Source of the DNA: Photobacterium rosenbergii | Lineage (GTDB): Bacteria; Pseudomonadota; Gammaproteobacteria; Enterobacterales; Vibrionaceae | Assembly (NCBI RefSeq): GCF_003026455.1 | Contig: NZ_PYMB01000023.1 | Coordinates: 1 to 64,000 of the forward strand | Length of the DNA stretch: 64,000 nucleotides | Direction: 5' to 3' | Shown here: piece after piece, positions 1 through 8,902 of the stretch | How the letters are laid out: the number at the start of each line of letters is the position of its first letter | How positions within the stretch are numbered: the first letter of the stretch is position 1 | Translations under genes and position numbers: made by a program | Notes under the pieces: generated by a model | Told to the model about the DNA's origin: nothing | Database searches by the model: none | Seen by the model: only the letters and a program-made list of their open reading frames with translations

Positions 1-15
1 CGTTTTCAGTAATGA

Positions 16-100
<85 letters not shown>

Positions 101-166
101 ACGGGGTGTTGCAATTTGTATTGGCTTTTATAGCCAGAAAACCGCTAATGCCGTTTTCAATAATGG

Positions 167-251
167 TGGTGGAGGGAGATGGATTCGAACCATCGAAGGC
201 AGAGCCGTCAGATTTACAGTCTGATCCCTTTGGCCACTCGGGAACCCCTCC
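167..251 (-). tRNA. tRNA-Tyr (GUA), divergent copy
   Basis: Same 85-nt architecture and GUA anticodon as the neighbours but several bases differ. The outer anticodon-stem pair is T-A (TCAGA/TCTGA) instead of G-C (GCAGA/TCTGC), a compensatory double change. The T-stem has a T-A pair where the others have T-G, and the acceptor has a G-T wobble at its last pair. It keeps a fully foldable cloverleaf and CCA end, so it is probably functional. Confidence 0.95.
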
Positions 252-332
252 ACGGGGTGTTGCAATTTGTGTTGGCTTATATAGCCAGAAAACTGTCGGC
301 AACTCTTATGAGTTAAACAATTTTCAAAATGA

Positions 333-417
<85 letters not shown>

Positions 418-498
418 ACAGGGTTCTGGTTGCTAGGAGTAATCTCAACTAGCGGAAAGACGTACCTTACACAAGTCAGGAACACCTTTCAAGAATAA

Positions 499-583
<85 letters not shown>

Positions 584-598
584 ACAAGTGCGGAGCGC

Positions 599-626
599 AT
601 ATTAGCAAACCGAGATGTTCTGTAAA
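599..626 (-). promoter_or_regulatory. Promoter of the tRNA-Tyr array
   Basis: On the minus strand a -35 TTTACA (621-626), a 16-bp spacer and a -10 TAATAT (599-604) are followed by a GC-rich discriminator GCGCTCCGC. This is the arrangement of strong, stringently controlled stable-RNA promoters in gammaproteobacteria. Stringent control is inference from the discriminator. Confidence 0.75.
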
Positions 627-819
627 CCCTTTTCCTTACTATTTTTGTCTGCTTGCTGGTATTTTCATCATATTGTTGATTGTGATGGCGTTATCAGCGT
701 TTTTCGCAACAATATAGCCTTATTGGTAAATGTGACATTGCTTTTCTTTACACTTCTTTACCCCGATCCAGCCCTTGTTCAGATATCATGCATGCAGTTT
801 ATAAAAATTGGATTCCACA

Positions 820-1923
820 ATGAAAAAGGTCCTTGTTGCGGCATTGGTGACTGCCGCGCTAACAGGTAGCGGTTATTTCTACTTCCAGAGCCAGTCAGTG
901 GCAGCCGAGCAGCCGGCTGGACGCTCGGCACGTGAGATCCCAGTAACGCTCGGTGAAGTGAGTTCCCACCCTGTTGCTCAGTCTCTGTCATTAGTTGGCA
1001 AGCTTGAGGCGCAGCGTTCGGTCAATGTGGCGACTCAGGTTGCGGCCCGTGTCGAGCAAATTGCGATCGGAGTAAACAGCAAGGTCGAAAAAGGCGATTT
1101 ATTGGTTCAGCTTGATGATGCGAAACCGCAAGCGTCTTATGCAGAAGCGCAAGCTTACCTCAACGACGAGAAGCGTAAGTACAGCGAATATCAGAAGCTG
1201 GTTAGCCGTGGTGCCATTACCCAAACTGAATTGGATGCCCAGTTAGCCAGTGTCAGTATTGCCGACGCCCGCCTCAAAGCAGCAAAAGCCGATTTGGATG
1301 ACCACGCTATCCGTGCACCATTTAGCGGTACTGTTGGCTTGGTGGATTTCAGCGAAGGCCACATGCTGACAGTGGGTAGCGAGTTGTTCTCGCTCGATGA
1401 TCTGTCTTCAATGCGTCTGGATATTCAAGTCCCGGAACAGTATTTATCTTTCTTACGTGAAGGCATGACCGTTGAGGCAACCAGCCAAGCTTGGCAAGGC
1501 CGAGCGTTTAGCGGTGAGATCAAAGCGATTGATTCCCGCGTTCAGGCCGACTCTCTTAATATCCGTGTCCGTGTAGTGTTTGATAACCAAGAGGGCTTGC
1601 TTAAGCCAGGCATGCTAATGGCGGCCAATATCGGTTTTGCGCCACAGGATGCGGCTGTTATTCCAGTTCAGGCGTTGGAATATTCTGGTACCAAACGCTT
1701 TGTTTACCTAGTGGATGAAGCCGGTAAAGCCCACCGTACGGAAGTACAACTGGGTGCCCGGGTAGAAAACGAAGTCGTGATCGAGTCAGGGATTGGCATT
1801 GGCGATCGCATTGTGGTCCAGGGACTGGTGAATATGCGTGACGGGGTGCAGGTCAATGACATCATGGCTCAGAAAGCCAATGGCGCGCCGAAGCAACAAA
1901 GCCCAGTTGGAGATGAAGTTTAA
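820..1923 (+). CDS. RND efflux periplasmic adaptor (membrane fusion protein)
   Basis: 367 aa from the ATG at 820; a TTG four codons upstream is less likely because the signal-like MKK start follows it. The N-terminus has a hydrophobic anchor (about residues 4-24). After it come a barrel-sandwich (lipoyl-like) half with a coiled-coil hairpin at about 95-150 and the motif APFSGTVG, typical of AcrA/MdtA-type adaptors. It would bridge the inner-membrane pump encoded next to an outer-membrane channel. Its stop overlaps the pump start (TAATG), so translation is probably coupled. No outer-membrane factor is encoded here, so TolC is the likely partner. The substrate cannot be told from sequence. Confidence 0.92.
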   Translation: MKKVLVAALVTAALTGSGYFYFQSQSVAAEQPAGRSAREIPVTLGEVSSHPVAQSLSLVGKLEAQRSVNVATQVAARVEQIAIGVNSKVEKGDLLVQLDDAKPQASYAEAQAYLNDEKRKYSEYQKLVSRGAITQTELDAQLASVSIADARLKAAKADLDDHAIRAPFSGTVGLVDFSEGHMLTVGSELFSLDDLSSMRLDIQVPEQYLSFLREGMTVEATSQAWQGRAFSGEIKAIDSRVQADSLNIRVRVVFDNQEGLLKPGMLMAANIGFAPQDAAVIPVQALEYSGTKRFVYLVDEAGKAHRTEVQLGARVENEVVIESGIGIGDRIVVQGLVNMRDGVQVNDIMAQKANGAPKQQSPVGDEV

Positions 1924-4900
1924 TGTGGTTATCTGATGTATCGGTAAAGCGTCCGGTTGTCGCTATCGTTCTCAGCTTGCTGTTGGTGGTCTTTGGCTTG
2001 GTGTCTTTTTCTAAGCTGTCCGTTCGTGAAATGCCGGATGTTGAAAACCCGGTTGTGACGGTATCAACCAGCTACTCTGGGGCCTCGGCCACCATTATGG
2101 AAAGCCGGATCACCACGGTGCTGGAAGACCAGCTCTCAGGGATCAGTGGGATCGAGAGTATTACTTCTACCACCCGTAATGGATCGTCGCGGATCACCAT
2201 CGAGTTTGAGCTCGGCTGGAACCTGACTGAAGGGGTCAGTGATGTCCGTGATGCGGTATCACGTGCTCAGCGCCGTCTACCTGATGAAGCCGATGATCCT
2301 GTGGTATCGAAAGACAACGGTTCTGGTGAGCCAGCGGTATATGTCAACCTGACATCGAGCATCATGGACCGTACCCAGCTGACCGATTATGCCGAGCGTG
2401 TATTGATGGACCGCTTCAGCCTGATCAATGGTGTGAGCTCGGTGGATCTCAGCGGTGCGCTGTACCGGGTTATGTATGTCAAGCTTATGCCTGATCAAAT
2501 GGCCGGCCGTGGCGTAACCACCAATGACATTGTCAACGCGCTTAAATTGGAAAACGTTGAACTACCAGGTGGTGAGGTCCGTAATGATACCACCACCATG
2601 TCTGTCCGCACGGCGCGTCTATACCAAGATGCTTCGGACTTCGACTACCTTGTCGTACGTACTGCTGAAGATGGTTCACCGATTTACCTTAAAGATGTTG
2701 CTGAGGTAGGTATTGGCGCGCAGAACGAAAATGCCACCTTCAAAAACAACGGTATTTCCAACCTGAGCCTTGGCATGGTCACCATGACAGATGCCAACCC
2801 GCTGAATGTGTCCAAAGCGGTATACGAAGAAGTGGAACGCATGCAACGCTTCTTGCCGGAAGGCACCGAGCTCTATGTCGATTATGACTCGACAGTCTTT
2901 ATTGACCGCTCGATCCAGGAAGTTTACAGCACCTTGTTTGTGACCGGCCTTCTGGTTGTCATGGTGCTCTATATCTTTATCGGTCAGGCGCGGGCGACCT
3001 TGATCCCAGCGATCACAGTACCTGTCTCGCTGATTTCAGCCTTCATGGTGGCGTACTTCCTTGGTTTCTCGATTAACTTGTTGACCTTGATGGCCTTGAT
3101 TCTGGCTATCGGTTTGGTGGTTGATGATGCCATCGTGGTAGTGGAAAACATCTACCACCATATCGAGCGTGGCGAGCCGCCTTTGTTGGCAGCCTATAAA
3201 GGTACCCGTGAGGTAGGCTTTGCGGTAGTAGCTACCACTGTTGTATTGGTAATGGTATTCCTGCCTATTTCCTTCATGGACGGAATGGTTGGCCCGCTAT
3301 TTACCGAGTTCGCGGTGTTGCTGGCAATGGCTGTGATCTTCTCGTCTATTATCGCATTGACGCTGAGCCCGGTACTGGGGAGTAAGCTACTTAAAGCCAA
3401 CGTGAAACCTGGCAAGTTCAACGTGTGGGTTGATCGTATGTTTGGCCGTTTGGAGAAGGCATATCGCAAGGTTGTCACTGTCTCTGTCCGCTACCGCTAT
3501 GGCGCGCCATTGATTGTATTGGCGTTCGTTGGCCTCAGTGTTGTATTGATGAAAACCGTTCCTTCACAGCTAGCCCCACAGGAAGACCGTGGTGTTATCT
3601 TTGCCTTTGTTAAAGGTGCGGAGGGGACCAGTTACAACCGTATGGTCGGTAACATTGAAGAGGTTGAAGGGCGATTGCTGCCAATGGTTGGTCAGGGTGT
3701 GATTAAGTCTGTTTCTATCCAGACACCGGCCTTTGGTGGCCGTGCCGGAGACCAGACTGGCTTTGTGATCATGCAGTTGGAAAACTGGGAAGATCGTGAT
3801 GTTTCTGCGTCGGATGCGCTGGATATGGTGCGCAAAAAGCTGCAGGGGATCCCGGATGTCCGCGTATGGCCATTTATGCCAGGCTTCCGAGGTGGGTCTT
3901 CCGAGCCTATCCAGTTCGTACTAAACGGCGCGGACTACAATGAGCTGTTCCAGTGGGCCAGCAAGCTCAAAGATATTGCCGAAGACAATCCGATGATGGA
4001 AGGTGCAGATCTCGACTACGCGGAAACCACGCCTGAGTTGGTGGTATCGGTTAACCGCCAGCGAGCGGCTGAGCTTGGTATTCCGGTCAATGATATTGCC
4101 GAAACCTTGGAAATCATGCTGGGCGGACGCAGTGAAACGACCTTCATCGATCGTGGTGAAGAATATGATGTTTACCTGCGTGGTGATGAAAACAGCTTTA
4201 ATAACGCATCGGACCTGAGCCAGATCTATGTGCGTACCCGCGCTGGCCAACTGATCACTTTGGAATCGTTGGCTGAAGTGGAAGAAGTCGCCTCGGCACA
4301 GCGCCTGAGCCATAACCAGAAGCAGAAGTCGATCACCCTTAAGGCCAACTTGGTGCCGGGCTACACCCTAGGTCAGGCACTGGATTTCTTGGATGAGCAG
4401 GCATTGTCGATGCTGCCGAGTGATATTGTGATTGACTACGCCGGTGAGTCGAAAGACTTCCGCGAAAACCAGAGCAGTATCCTGATGGTGTTCGGCCTAG
4501 CCCTACTGGTTGCCTACTTAGTCCTAGCGGCCCAGTTCGAAAGCTTCATCAACCCGATGGTGGTCATGCTGACAGTACCTATGGGGATATTCGGTGGTTT
4601 GGCGGGCCTAATGATTATGGATCAGAGCCTCAATATCTTCAGCCAAATCGGCATGATCATGTTGATAGGTATGGTAACCAAGAACGGTATCTTGATTGTC
4701 GAATTTGCCAACCAGCTTCGTGATAAGGGAGTCCCGTTCGAGCAGGCGATTATCGATGCTTCCGAGCGCCGTTTGCGCCCAATCCTGATGACCGCGTTTA
4801 CGACCTTGTTCGGCTCGGTGCCGTTGATTCTCTCAACCGGCGCTGGCTCCGAAGGGCGTATCGCTGTGGGTGTGGTGGTGTTCTTCGGTATGGCCTTTGC

Positions 4901-5057
4901 GACCTTTGTTACCTTGATTGTCATTCCGGCGATGTATCGCTTGATGGCTGCCAATACCAAGTCCCCGGGTTATGTCGCGGAGCAATTGGAAAAGGCACTG
5001 GTCCAGAATGATGGCCTGAAAGTAGGGCCAACAGGCGAACCTCTCTCGGAGTCATAA
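1923..5057 (+). CDS. RND multidrug efflux transporter, inner-membrane pump
   Basis: 1044 aa, the normal length of HAE1-type RND pumps. The layout is TM1 (residues 10-30), a large periplasmic loop, TM2-6 with GLVVDDAIVVVEN (the paired aspartates of the proton relay in TM4), a second periplasmic loop, and TM8-12 containing GMVTKNGILIVEF with the relay lysine. It exports hydrophobic compounds or drugs in exchange for protons. Vibrios carry several such pumps (Vex/Vme); I cannot say which this is. It is the second gene of a two-gene operon ended by the terminator at 5069-5096. Confidence 0.94.
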   Translation: MWLSDVSVKRPVVAIVLSLLLVVFGLVSFSKLSVREMPDVENPVVTVSTSYSGASATIMESRITTVLEDQLSGISGIESITSTTRNGSSRITIEFELGWNLTEGVSDVRDAVSRAQRRLPDEADDPVVSKDNGSGEPAVYVNLTSSIMDRTQLTDYAERVLMDRFSLINGVSSVDLSGALYRVMYVKLMPDQMAGRGVTTNDIVNALKLENVELPGGEVRNDTTTMSVRTARLYQDASDFDYLVVRTAEDGSPIYLKDVAEVGIGAQNENATFKNNGISNLSLGMVTMTDANPLNVSKAVYEEVERMQRFLPEGTELYVDYDSTVFIDRSIQEVYSTLFVTGLLVVMVLYIFIGQARATLIPAITVPVSLISAFMVAYFLGFSINLLTLMALILAIGLVVDDAIVVVENIYHHIERGEPPLLAAYKGTREVGFAVVATTVVLVMVFLPISFMDGMVGPLFTEFAVLLAMAVIFSSIIALTLSPVLGSKLLKANVKPGKFNVWVDRMFGRLEKAYRKVVTVSVRYRYGAPLIVLAFVGLSVVLMKTVPSQLAPQEDRGVIFAFVKGAEGTSYNRMVGNIEEVEGRLLPMVGQGVIKSVSIQTPAFGGRAGDQTGFVIMQLENWEDRDVSASDALDMVRKKLQGIPDVRVWPFMPGFRGGSSEPIQFVLNGADYNELFQWASKLKDIAEDNPMMEGADLDYAETTPELVVSVNRQRAAELGIPVNDIAETLEIMLGGRSETTFIDRGEEYDVYLRGDENSFNNASDLSQIYVRTRAGQLITLESLAEVEEVASAQRLSHNQKQKSITLKANLVPGYTLGQALDFLDEQALSMLPSDIVIDYAGESKDFRENQSSILMVFGLALLVAYLVLAAQFESFINPMVVMLTVPMGIFGGLAGLMIMDQSLNIFSQIGMIMLIGMVTKNGILIVEFANQLRDKGVPFEQAIIDASERRLRPILMTAFTTLFGSVPLILSTGAGSEGRIAVGVVVFFGMAFATFVTLIVIPAMYRLMAANTKSPGYVAEQLEKALVQNDGLKVGPTGEPLSES

Positions 5058-5068
5058 TCCGCACTGAT

Positions 5069-5096
5069 GAAATGCCACCGTTTGGTGGCATTTTTT
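5069..5096 (+). terminator. Rho-independent terminator after the RND operon
   Basis: AATGCCACC, loop gttt, GGTGGCATT, then a T-rich run, 12 bases after the pump stop codon. Confidence 0.9.
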
Positions 5097-5199
5097 ATTT
5101 CCTTTCCCATGATGCTGGGCTGTTGCTAGAATACCCGGCCATAATTATGTCGTGACTAACCTTGATCGCGTTGTGAAACGCGCAGTATAGAAGAAAACT

Positions 5200-6342
5200 A
5201 TGTCTCAAAATCAGCCTAACAAGAGTGCTGCCAATGGCGAACAGGCCAAAGCAGTTCGACTTAACAAATTTATCAGTGATACAGGCTATTGCTCACGCCG
5301 TGAGGCGGACAAGCTTATTGATCAAGGAAGGGTGACCATCAACGGTCAAGAGCCTGAGATGGGTGTTAAAGTGATGCCAGGTGATGAAGTGCTGGTGGAT
5401 GACAAGCCACTTCGTGCCAAAGAGCAGCCGATTTACATTGCATTGAACAAGCCGGCCGGTATTACGTGTACCACCGAACGCCATATCAAAGACAACATCG
5501 TTGATTTCATCGGTCACCGTAAACGTATCTTCCCGATTGGCCGCTTGGATAAGCCTTCAGATGGTTTGATTTTCCTTACCAACGATGGCGATATCGTCAA
5601 TAAAATCTTGCGTGCCGGTAACTCGCACGAGAAAGAGTATGTTGTTCGTGTCGACAAGCCAATCACTCAGGAGTTTATCGACAAGATGGCTTCGGGTGTT
5701 GAAATCCTAGATACCGTGACCCTGCCTTGTAAGGTTACCAAGGAAACCAACTACTCATTCCGTATCGTGTTGACCCAGGGCCTGAACCGCCAGATCCGCC
5801 GTATGTGTGAAGCGTTGGGCTACGACGTATTCAAGCTTCGCCGTGTGCGTATTATGAATGTCAGTATTGATGGTTTGCCAAACGGTAAGTGGCGTTATCT
5901 GACAGATGGCGAAATTGCTGAGATCCACAGCCTGATTGCGGATTCGAGCAAGACTGAAGAAGCCTCTAAGGTCGATGGTCAAGGCCAAAGTATCAAGAAG
6001 GCCACCGATGCCAAGCTATTCGATAGCCGCCAGCAGGCTAAGGAAGATGGCGATGGTAAGATCAAATATAAGACCTACAAAGGCAAGGGTGAGCCGAATC
6101 GTCGCCGTGGCGGTGAGCGTAGTGAACGAGATGACCGCCGTCCGCAAGGGAGTGGCCGTGGTCAGGGGCAAGGTCGTAGTCAAGGCCAGAACCGTCAGGA
6201 TGAGCGCAGAAGCCCGCGTCCTGGTCGTGGCGTGCAACCGGGCCATCGCCGTAACCAGCGTGATGACGAAGCGCCGCGTACACGTAATAGCAACGGCGGC
6301 TCAAGCCGTATTCAGAAGTGGAAATCACCAAAGTCTGAATAA
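5200..6342 (+). CDS. rluF: 23S rRNA pseudouridine synthase RluF
   Basis: 380 aa. An S4 RNA-binding domain (about 18-65, RLNKFISDTGYCSRREAD) precedes a RsuA-type catalytic domain with GRLDKPSDGL, in which D117 is the catalytic aspartate, and QGLNRQIRRMCEALGY. The pattern matches RluF, which makes pseudouridine at 23S positions 2604/2605 in E. coli. The family is usually about 290 aa; here the C-terminus (about 245-380) is a long, disordered, Arg/Gly/Gln-rich basic tail, probably for RNA contact. Monocistronic, with its own downstream structured region and terminator. Confidence 0.93.
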   Translation: MSQNQPNKSAANGEQAKAVRLNKFISDTGYCSRREADKLIDQGRVTINGQEPEMGVKVMPGDEVLVDDKPLRAKEQPIYIALNKPAGITCTTERHIKDNIVDFIGHRKRIFPIGRLDKPSDGLIFLTNDGDIVNKILRAGNSHEKEYVVRVDKPITQEFIDKMASGVEILDTVTLPCKVTKETNYSFRIVLTQGLNRQIRRMCEALGYDVFKLRRVRIMNVSIDGLPNGKWRYLTDGEIAEIHSLIADSSKTEEASKVDGQGQSIKKATDAKLFDSRQQAKEDGDGKIKYKTYKGKGEPNRRRGGERSERDDRRPQGSGRGQGQGRSQGQNRQDERRSPRPGRGVQPGHRRNQRDDEAPRTRNSNGGSSRIQKWKSPKSE

Positions 6343-6374
6343 TTCAGTATATTCTAAGATTTGAATCGGAGATG

Positions 6375-6446
6375 AAATTTCAAAAACGCATTTAGACATC
6401 CATGTCGCTCCAACCCAACGTCCATGTTGGGGAGGTTTTGAAATTT
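6375..6446. other. Structured intergenic element with nested inverted repeats
   Basis: An 11-bp inverted repeat (AAATTTCAAAA at 6375-6385, TTTTGAAATTT at 6436-6446) encloses two smaller hairpins: GACAT/ATGTC (6394-6405) and CCCAAC/GTTGGG (6414-6431). It lies in the 350-bp gap between rluF and aroC, before the terminator at 6485. It could be a 3' UTR structure, a small RNA or a dispersed repeat; nothing else in the gap looks like a gene. Confidence 0.5.
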
Positions 6447-6484
6447 AACCCCCATCCAAATCATTATCTAGAATGAAGTTAAAG

Positions 6485-6510
6485 AGCGGGCTTAATCAGC
6501 CCGCTTTTTT
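6485..6510 (+). terminator. Terminator downstream of rluF
   Basis: AGCGGGC, loop, GCCCGCT and six T residues, about 140 bases after the rluF stop codon. Confidence 0.88.
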
Positions 6511-6693
6511 GTATCTGCTAGAAGGCAAAATTTCTGTCACATTCTCTCTTGCAATCCCGTCAGCGAATTTGCACTATTGTACTCATTGACGAAAACACCC
6601 GATAACCGAATTATCACTTGGCCGGCCTTGCCGACAATGTTGGTTATACGTCCCTAAGCGGCGATCAAGCGGTAAGAATTCACAGAGGAAGTA

Positions 6694-7779
6694 ATGGCAG
6701 GCAATACTATTGGACAACAATTTCGCGTCACCACGTTTGGTGAAAGTCATGGTCTAGCGCTGGGCTGCATTATTGACGGCTGCCCACCGGGACTGGAACT
6801 GACTGAAGCGGATATGCAATATGACTTGGACCGTCGTCGTCCAGGTACGTCGAAATATACGACCCAACGTCGTGAACCAGATGAAGTCAAAATCCTTTCT
6901 GGGGTGTTTGAAGGCCAAACCACAGGTACCTCAATCGGCCTGCTGATTGAAAATACCGACCAGCGCTCGAAAGATTATTCAAATATTCAGGATTTGTTCC
7001 GTCCGGGTCATGCTGATTACACCTACCACCAGAAATACGGTATCCGTGATTACCGTGGTGGTGGCCGCTCTTCTGCCCGTGAAACCGCCATGCGTGTTGC
7101 TGCCGGTGCCGTAGCCAAAAAGTACCTCAAGCAGGTACATGGTATCGAAGTGCGTGCTTACCTTTCGCAGATGGGCGACGTCAAAATCGATAAGGTTGAC
7201 TGGGAGCAGGTCGAGCAAAATGCTTTCTTCTGTCCGGATGCCGATAAAGTAGAAGCGTTCGATGAGCTGATCCGTAAGCTTAAAAAAGAAGGTGACTCTA
7301 TCGGTGCCAAGCTGACAGTCGTTGCCAACAATGTTCCTGTTGGCTTGGGAGAGCCAGTATTCGACCGCCTTGACGCTGATATTGCCCACTCGCTGATGAG
7401 TATCAATGCGGTGAAAGGGGTGGAGATCGGTGATGGGTTCGATGTGGTTGAGCAACGCGGCAGCGAGCACCGCGATGCGATGACGCCGGAAGGCTTCAAG
7501 TCTAACCATGCTGGGGGCATCTTGGGCGGTATCTCATCGGGTCAGGATATTGTTGCCCACATTGCCCTTAAGCCGACATCAAGTATTACTGTTCCGGGCG
7601 AAACAATCACAAAACAAGGCGAGACTGCCGAAGTGATCACTAAAGGTCGTCACGACCCTTGTGTGGGCATTCGTGCTGTGCCAATCGCCGAAGCAATGCT
7701 GGCGATCACCCTGATGGATCACCTATTGCGCCACCGAGGCCAGAATGCTGATGTGATGACAGATACACCAAAGATTTAA
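6694..7779 (+). CDS. aroC: Chorismate synthase
   Basis: 361 aa, standard length. It converts EPSP to chorismate, the last step of the shikimate pathway, using reduced FMN without net redox change. The three family signatures are visible: GESHG near residue 15, RGGGRSSARETA near 120-131 and RAVPIAEAM near 328. A good ribosome site (AGAGGAAG) precedes the ATG. In E. coli aroC follows prmB directly; here prmB is 15 kb away at 22850, with the fad block between them. Confidence 0.98.
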   Translation: MAGNTIGQQFRVTTFGESHGLALGCIIDGCPPGLELTEADMQYDLDRRRPGTSKYTTQRREPDEVKILSGVFEGQTTGTSIGLLIENTDQRSKDYSNIQDLFRPGHADYTYHQKYGIRDYRGGGRSSARETAMRVAAGAVAKKYLKQVHGIEVRAYLSQMGDVKIDKVDWEQVEQNAFFCPDADKVEAFDELIRKLKKEGDSIGAKLTVVANNVPVGLGEPVFDRLDADIAHSLMSINAVKGVEIGDGFDVVEQRGSEHRDAMTPEGFKSNHAGGILGGISSGQDIVAHIALKPTSSITVPGETITKQGETAEVITKGRHDPCVGIRAVPIAEAMLAITLMDHLLRHRGQNADVMTDTPKI

Positions 7780-7804
7780 TACATCTTTAGTTTCTGCAAT
7801 ATAC

Positions 7805-7835
7805 AAAAAAGCGAGGACATGTCCTCGCTTTTTTG
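7805..7835. terminator. Bidirectional terminator between aroC and yicG
   Basis: AAAAAAGCGAGGAC AT and its mirror GTCCTCGCTTTTTT form a near-perfect stem with A and T runs on both sides, suitable for both convergent genes. Confidence 0.9.
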
Positions 7836-7859
7836 TGTTCCGTTCGTTCCGTTTTTTTA

Positions 7860-8507
7860 TTAACTTTCTGGTGCGTCTAGCTTCTCCTTAACGGTCTCTA
7901 GTTCCTCGAATCGAAAGACTGGTAAGCTCCAACCGAACTGTACGGCGGCAATACGAATAGCGAAACCCACGACTAGCGTAGCGATAGTCACAATGGTTTC
8001 TTCCACGCCCAAATAGAGCAAGCCGTAGTACATGCCACCCGCAATGAAGGCAACTGATGCGTAAAACTCTTTTTGCAGCACCAGTGGCGGGCGGCGGCAG
8101 ATCATATCTCTTAGCAGGCCACCAAATACACCCGTTACAACGGCAGCCACAAGGCAGATAAGTGGGGACAGCCCCATATCCATCGCCACGCGACAGCCAA
8201 TAATGCTAAAGACAATCAACCCTAAAGAATCAAGCAAGACAAACACTTTATGGAAGCGAACCACTTGTGGCGCCACCATGGTCGTGAATAGCCCGGCAAG
8301 GCAAGTAATGGCTAAGTACTGCGGGTTAGCCACCCAGCCTAATGGGTAGTGACCCAGCAACACATCACGCACCGTACCGCCACCGATAGCGGTAGCGCTG
8401 GCAACCAGCATGACGCCAAACCAGTCCATATGGCGCTTACCTGCAGCTAAAGCCCCAGTCATAGCTTCAGCTGTGATTCCGATGATGTAGAGAGTTGTTA
8501 ATAGCAT
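7860..8507 (-). CDS. yicG: TRIC-family cation channel protein YicG
   Basis: 215 aa inner-membrane protein with about seven hydrophobic segments in two repeated halves (former UPF0126). Each half carries the glycine-rich TRIC motif: ATAIGGGTVRDVLLG (about 38-52) and VTGVFGGLLRDM (about 124-135). The start MLLTTLYIIGITAEAMTGALAAG closely matches E. coli YicG rather than YadS. Bacterial TRIC proteins form trimeric monovalent cation channels; the physiological role here is unknown. Confidence 0.87.
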   Translation of the reverse strand: MLLTTLYIIGITAEAMTGALAAGKRHMDWFGVMLVASATAIGGGTVRDVLLGHYPLGWVANPQYLAITCLAGLFTTMVAPQVVRFHKVFVLLDSLGLIVFSIIGCRVAMDMGLSPLICLVAAVVTGVFGGLLRDMICRRPPLVLQKEFYASVAFIAGGMYYGLLYLGVEETIVTIATLVVGFAIRIAAVQFGWSLPVFRFEELETVKEKLDAPES

Positions 8508-8660
8508 GATTTAATTAGATGTATATAAGGGTACCTGAAAGAGGTTGCGATTTTATGCCTCGTTTTTACTGGCGTCGAATGAAATGAATTTTGTGATACA
8601 TGAAATCAATTCATGTATCAAAGAGTGGAACTAGGAAAAGAAGGCCCTAGGCTCTTGGAA

Positions 8661-8768
8661 GAGCAAGAGCAAGAGCAAGAGCAAGAGCAAGAGCAAGAGC
8701 AAGAGCAAGAGCAAGAGCAAGAGCAAGAGCAAGAGCAAGAGCAAGAGCAAGAGCAAGAGCAAGAGCAA
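8661..8768. repeat. Hexanucleotide tandem repeat (GAGCAA) x18
   Basis: Eighteen perfect copies of GAGCAA (108 bp) lie directly after a CTAGGAAAAGAAGGCCCTAGG motif (8635 onward) in the yicG-fadL gap. It would read as Glu-Gln repeats in an open frame from 8613, but that frame has no recognisable ribosome site or homologous features and is probably not a gene. Perfect copies suggest recent slippage and length variation. Confidence 0.95.
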
Positions 8769-8785
8769 AGCGGGGGAGAAAGATA

Positions 8786-8813
8786 TAAAAAAAGAGTGCC
8801 ATCAGGGCACTCT
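8786..8813 (-). terminator. Terminator of the first fadL gene
   Basis: Read on the minus strand, AGAGTGCC, loop TGAT, GGCACTCT and a run of seven T residues. It lies beyond the heptanucleotide array, so that array is part of the fadL 3' UTR. Confidence 0.85.
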
Positions 8814-8825
8814 TCGATAAGCTTG

Positions 8826-8902
8826 TTTAGCCTTTAGCCTTTAGCCTTTAGCCTTTAGCCTTTAGCCTTTAGCCTTTAGCCTTTAGCCTTTAGCCTTTAG
8901 CC
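8826..8902. repeat. Heptanucleotide tandem repeat (TTTAGCC) x11
   Basis: Eleven perfect copies of TTTAGCC (77 bp) abut the stop codon of fadL at 8903. On the mRNA strand the unit is GGCTAAA, which carries stop codons in two of its three frames. It lies between the stop codon and the terminator. Confidence 0.96.

Noticed and set aside
8613..8837. Open frame of Glu-Gln repeats
   Set aside because: It only reads through the GAGCAA array, has no convincing ribosome site and no other protein features.
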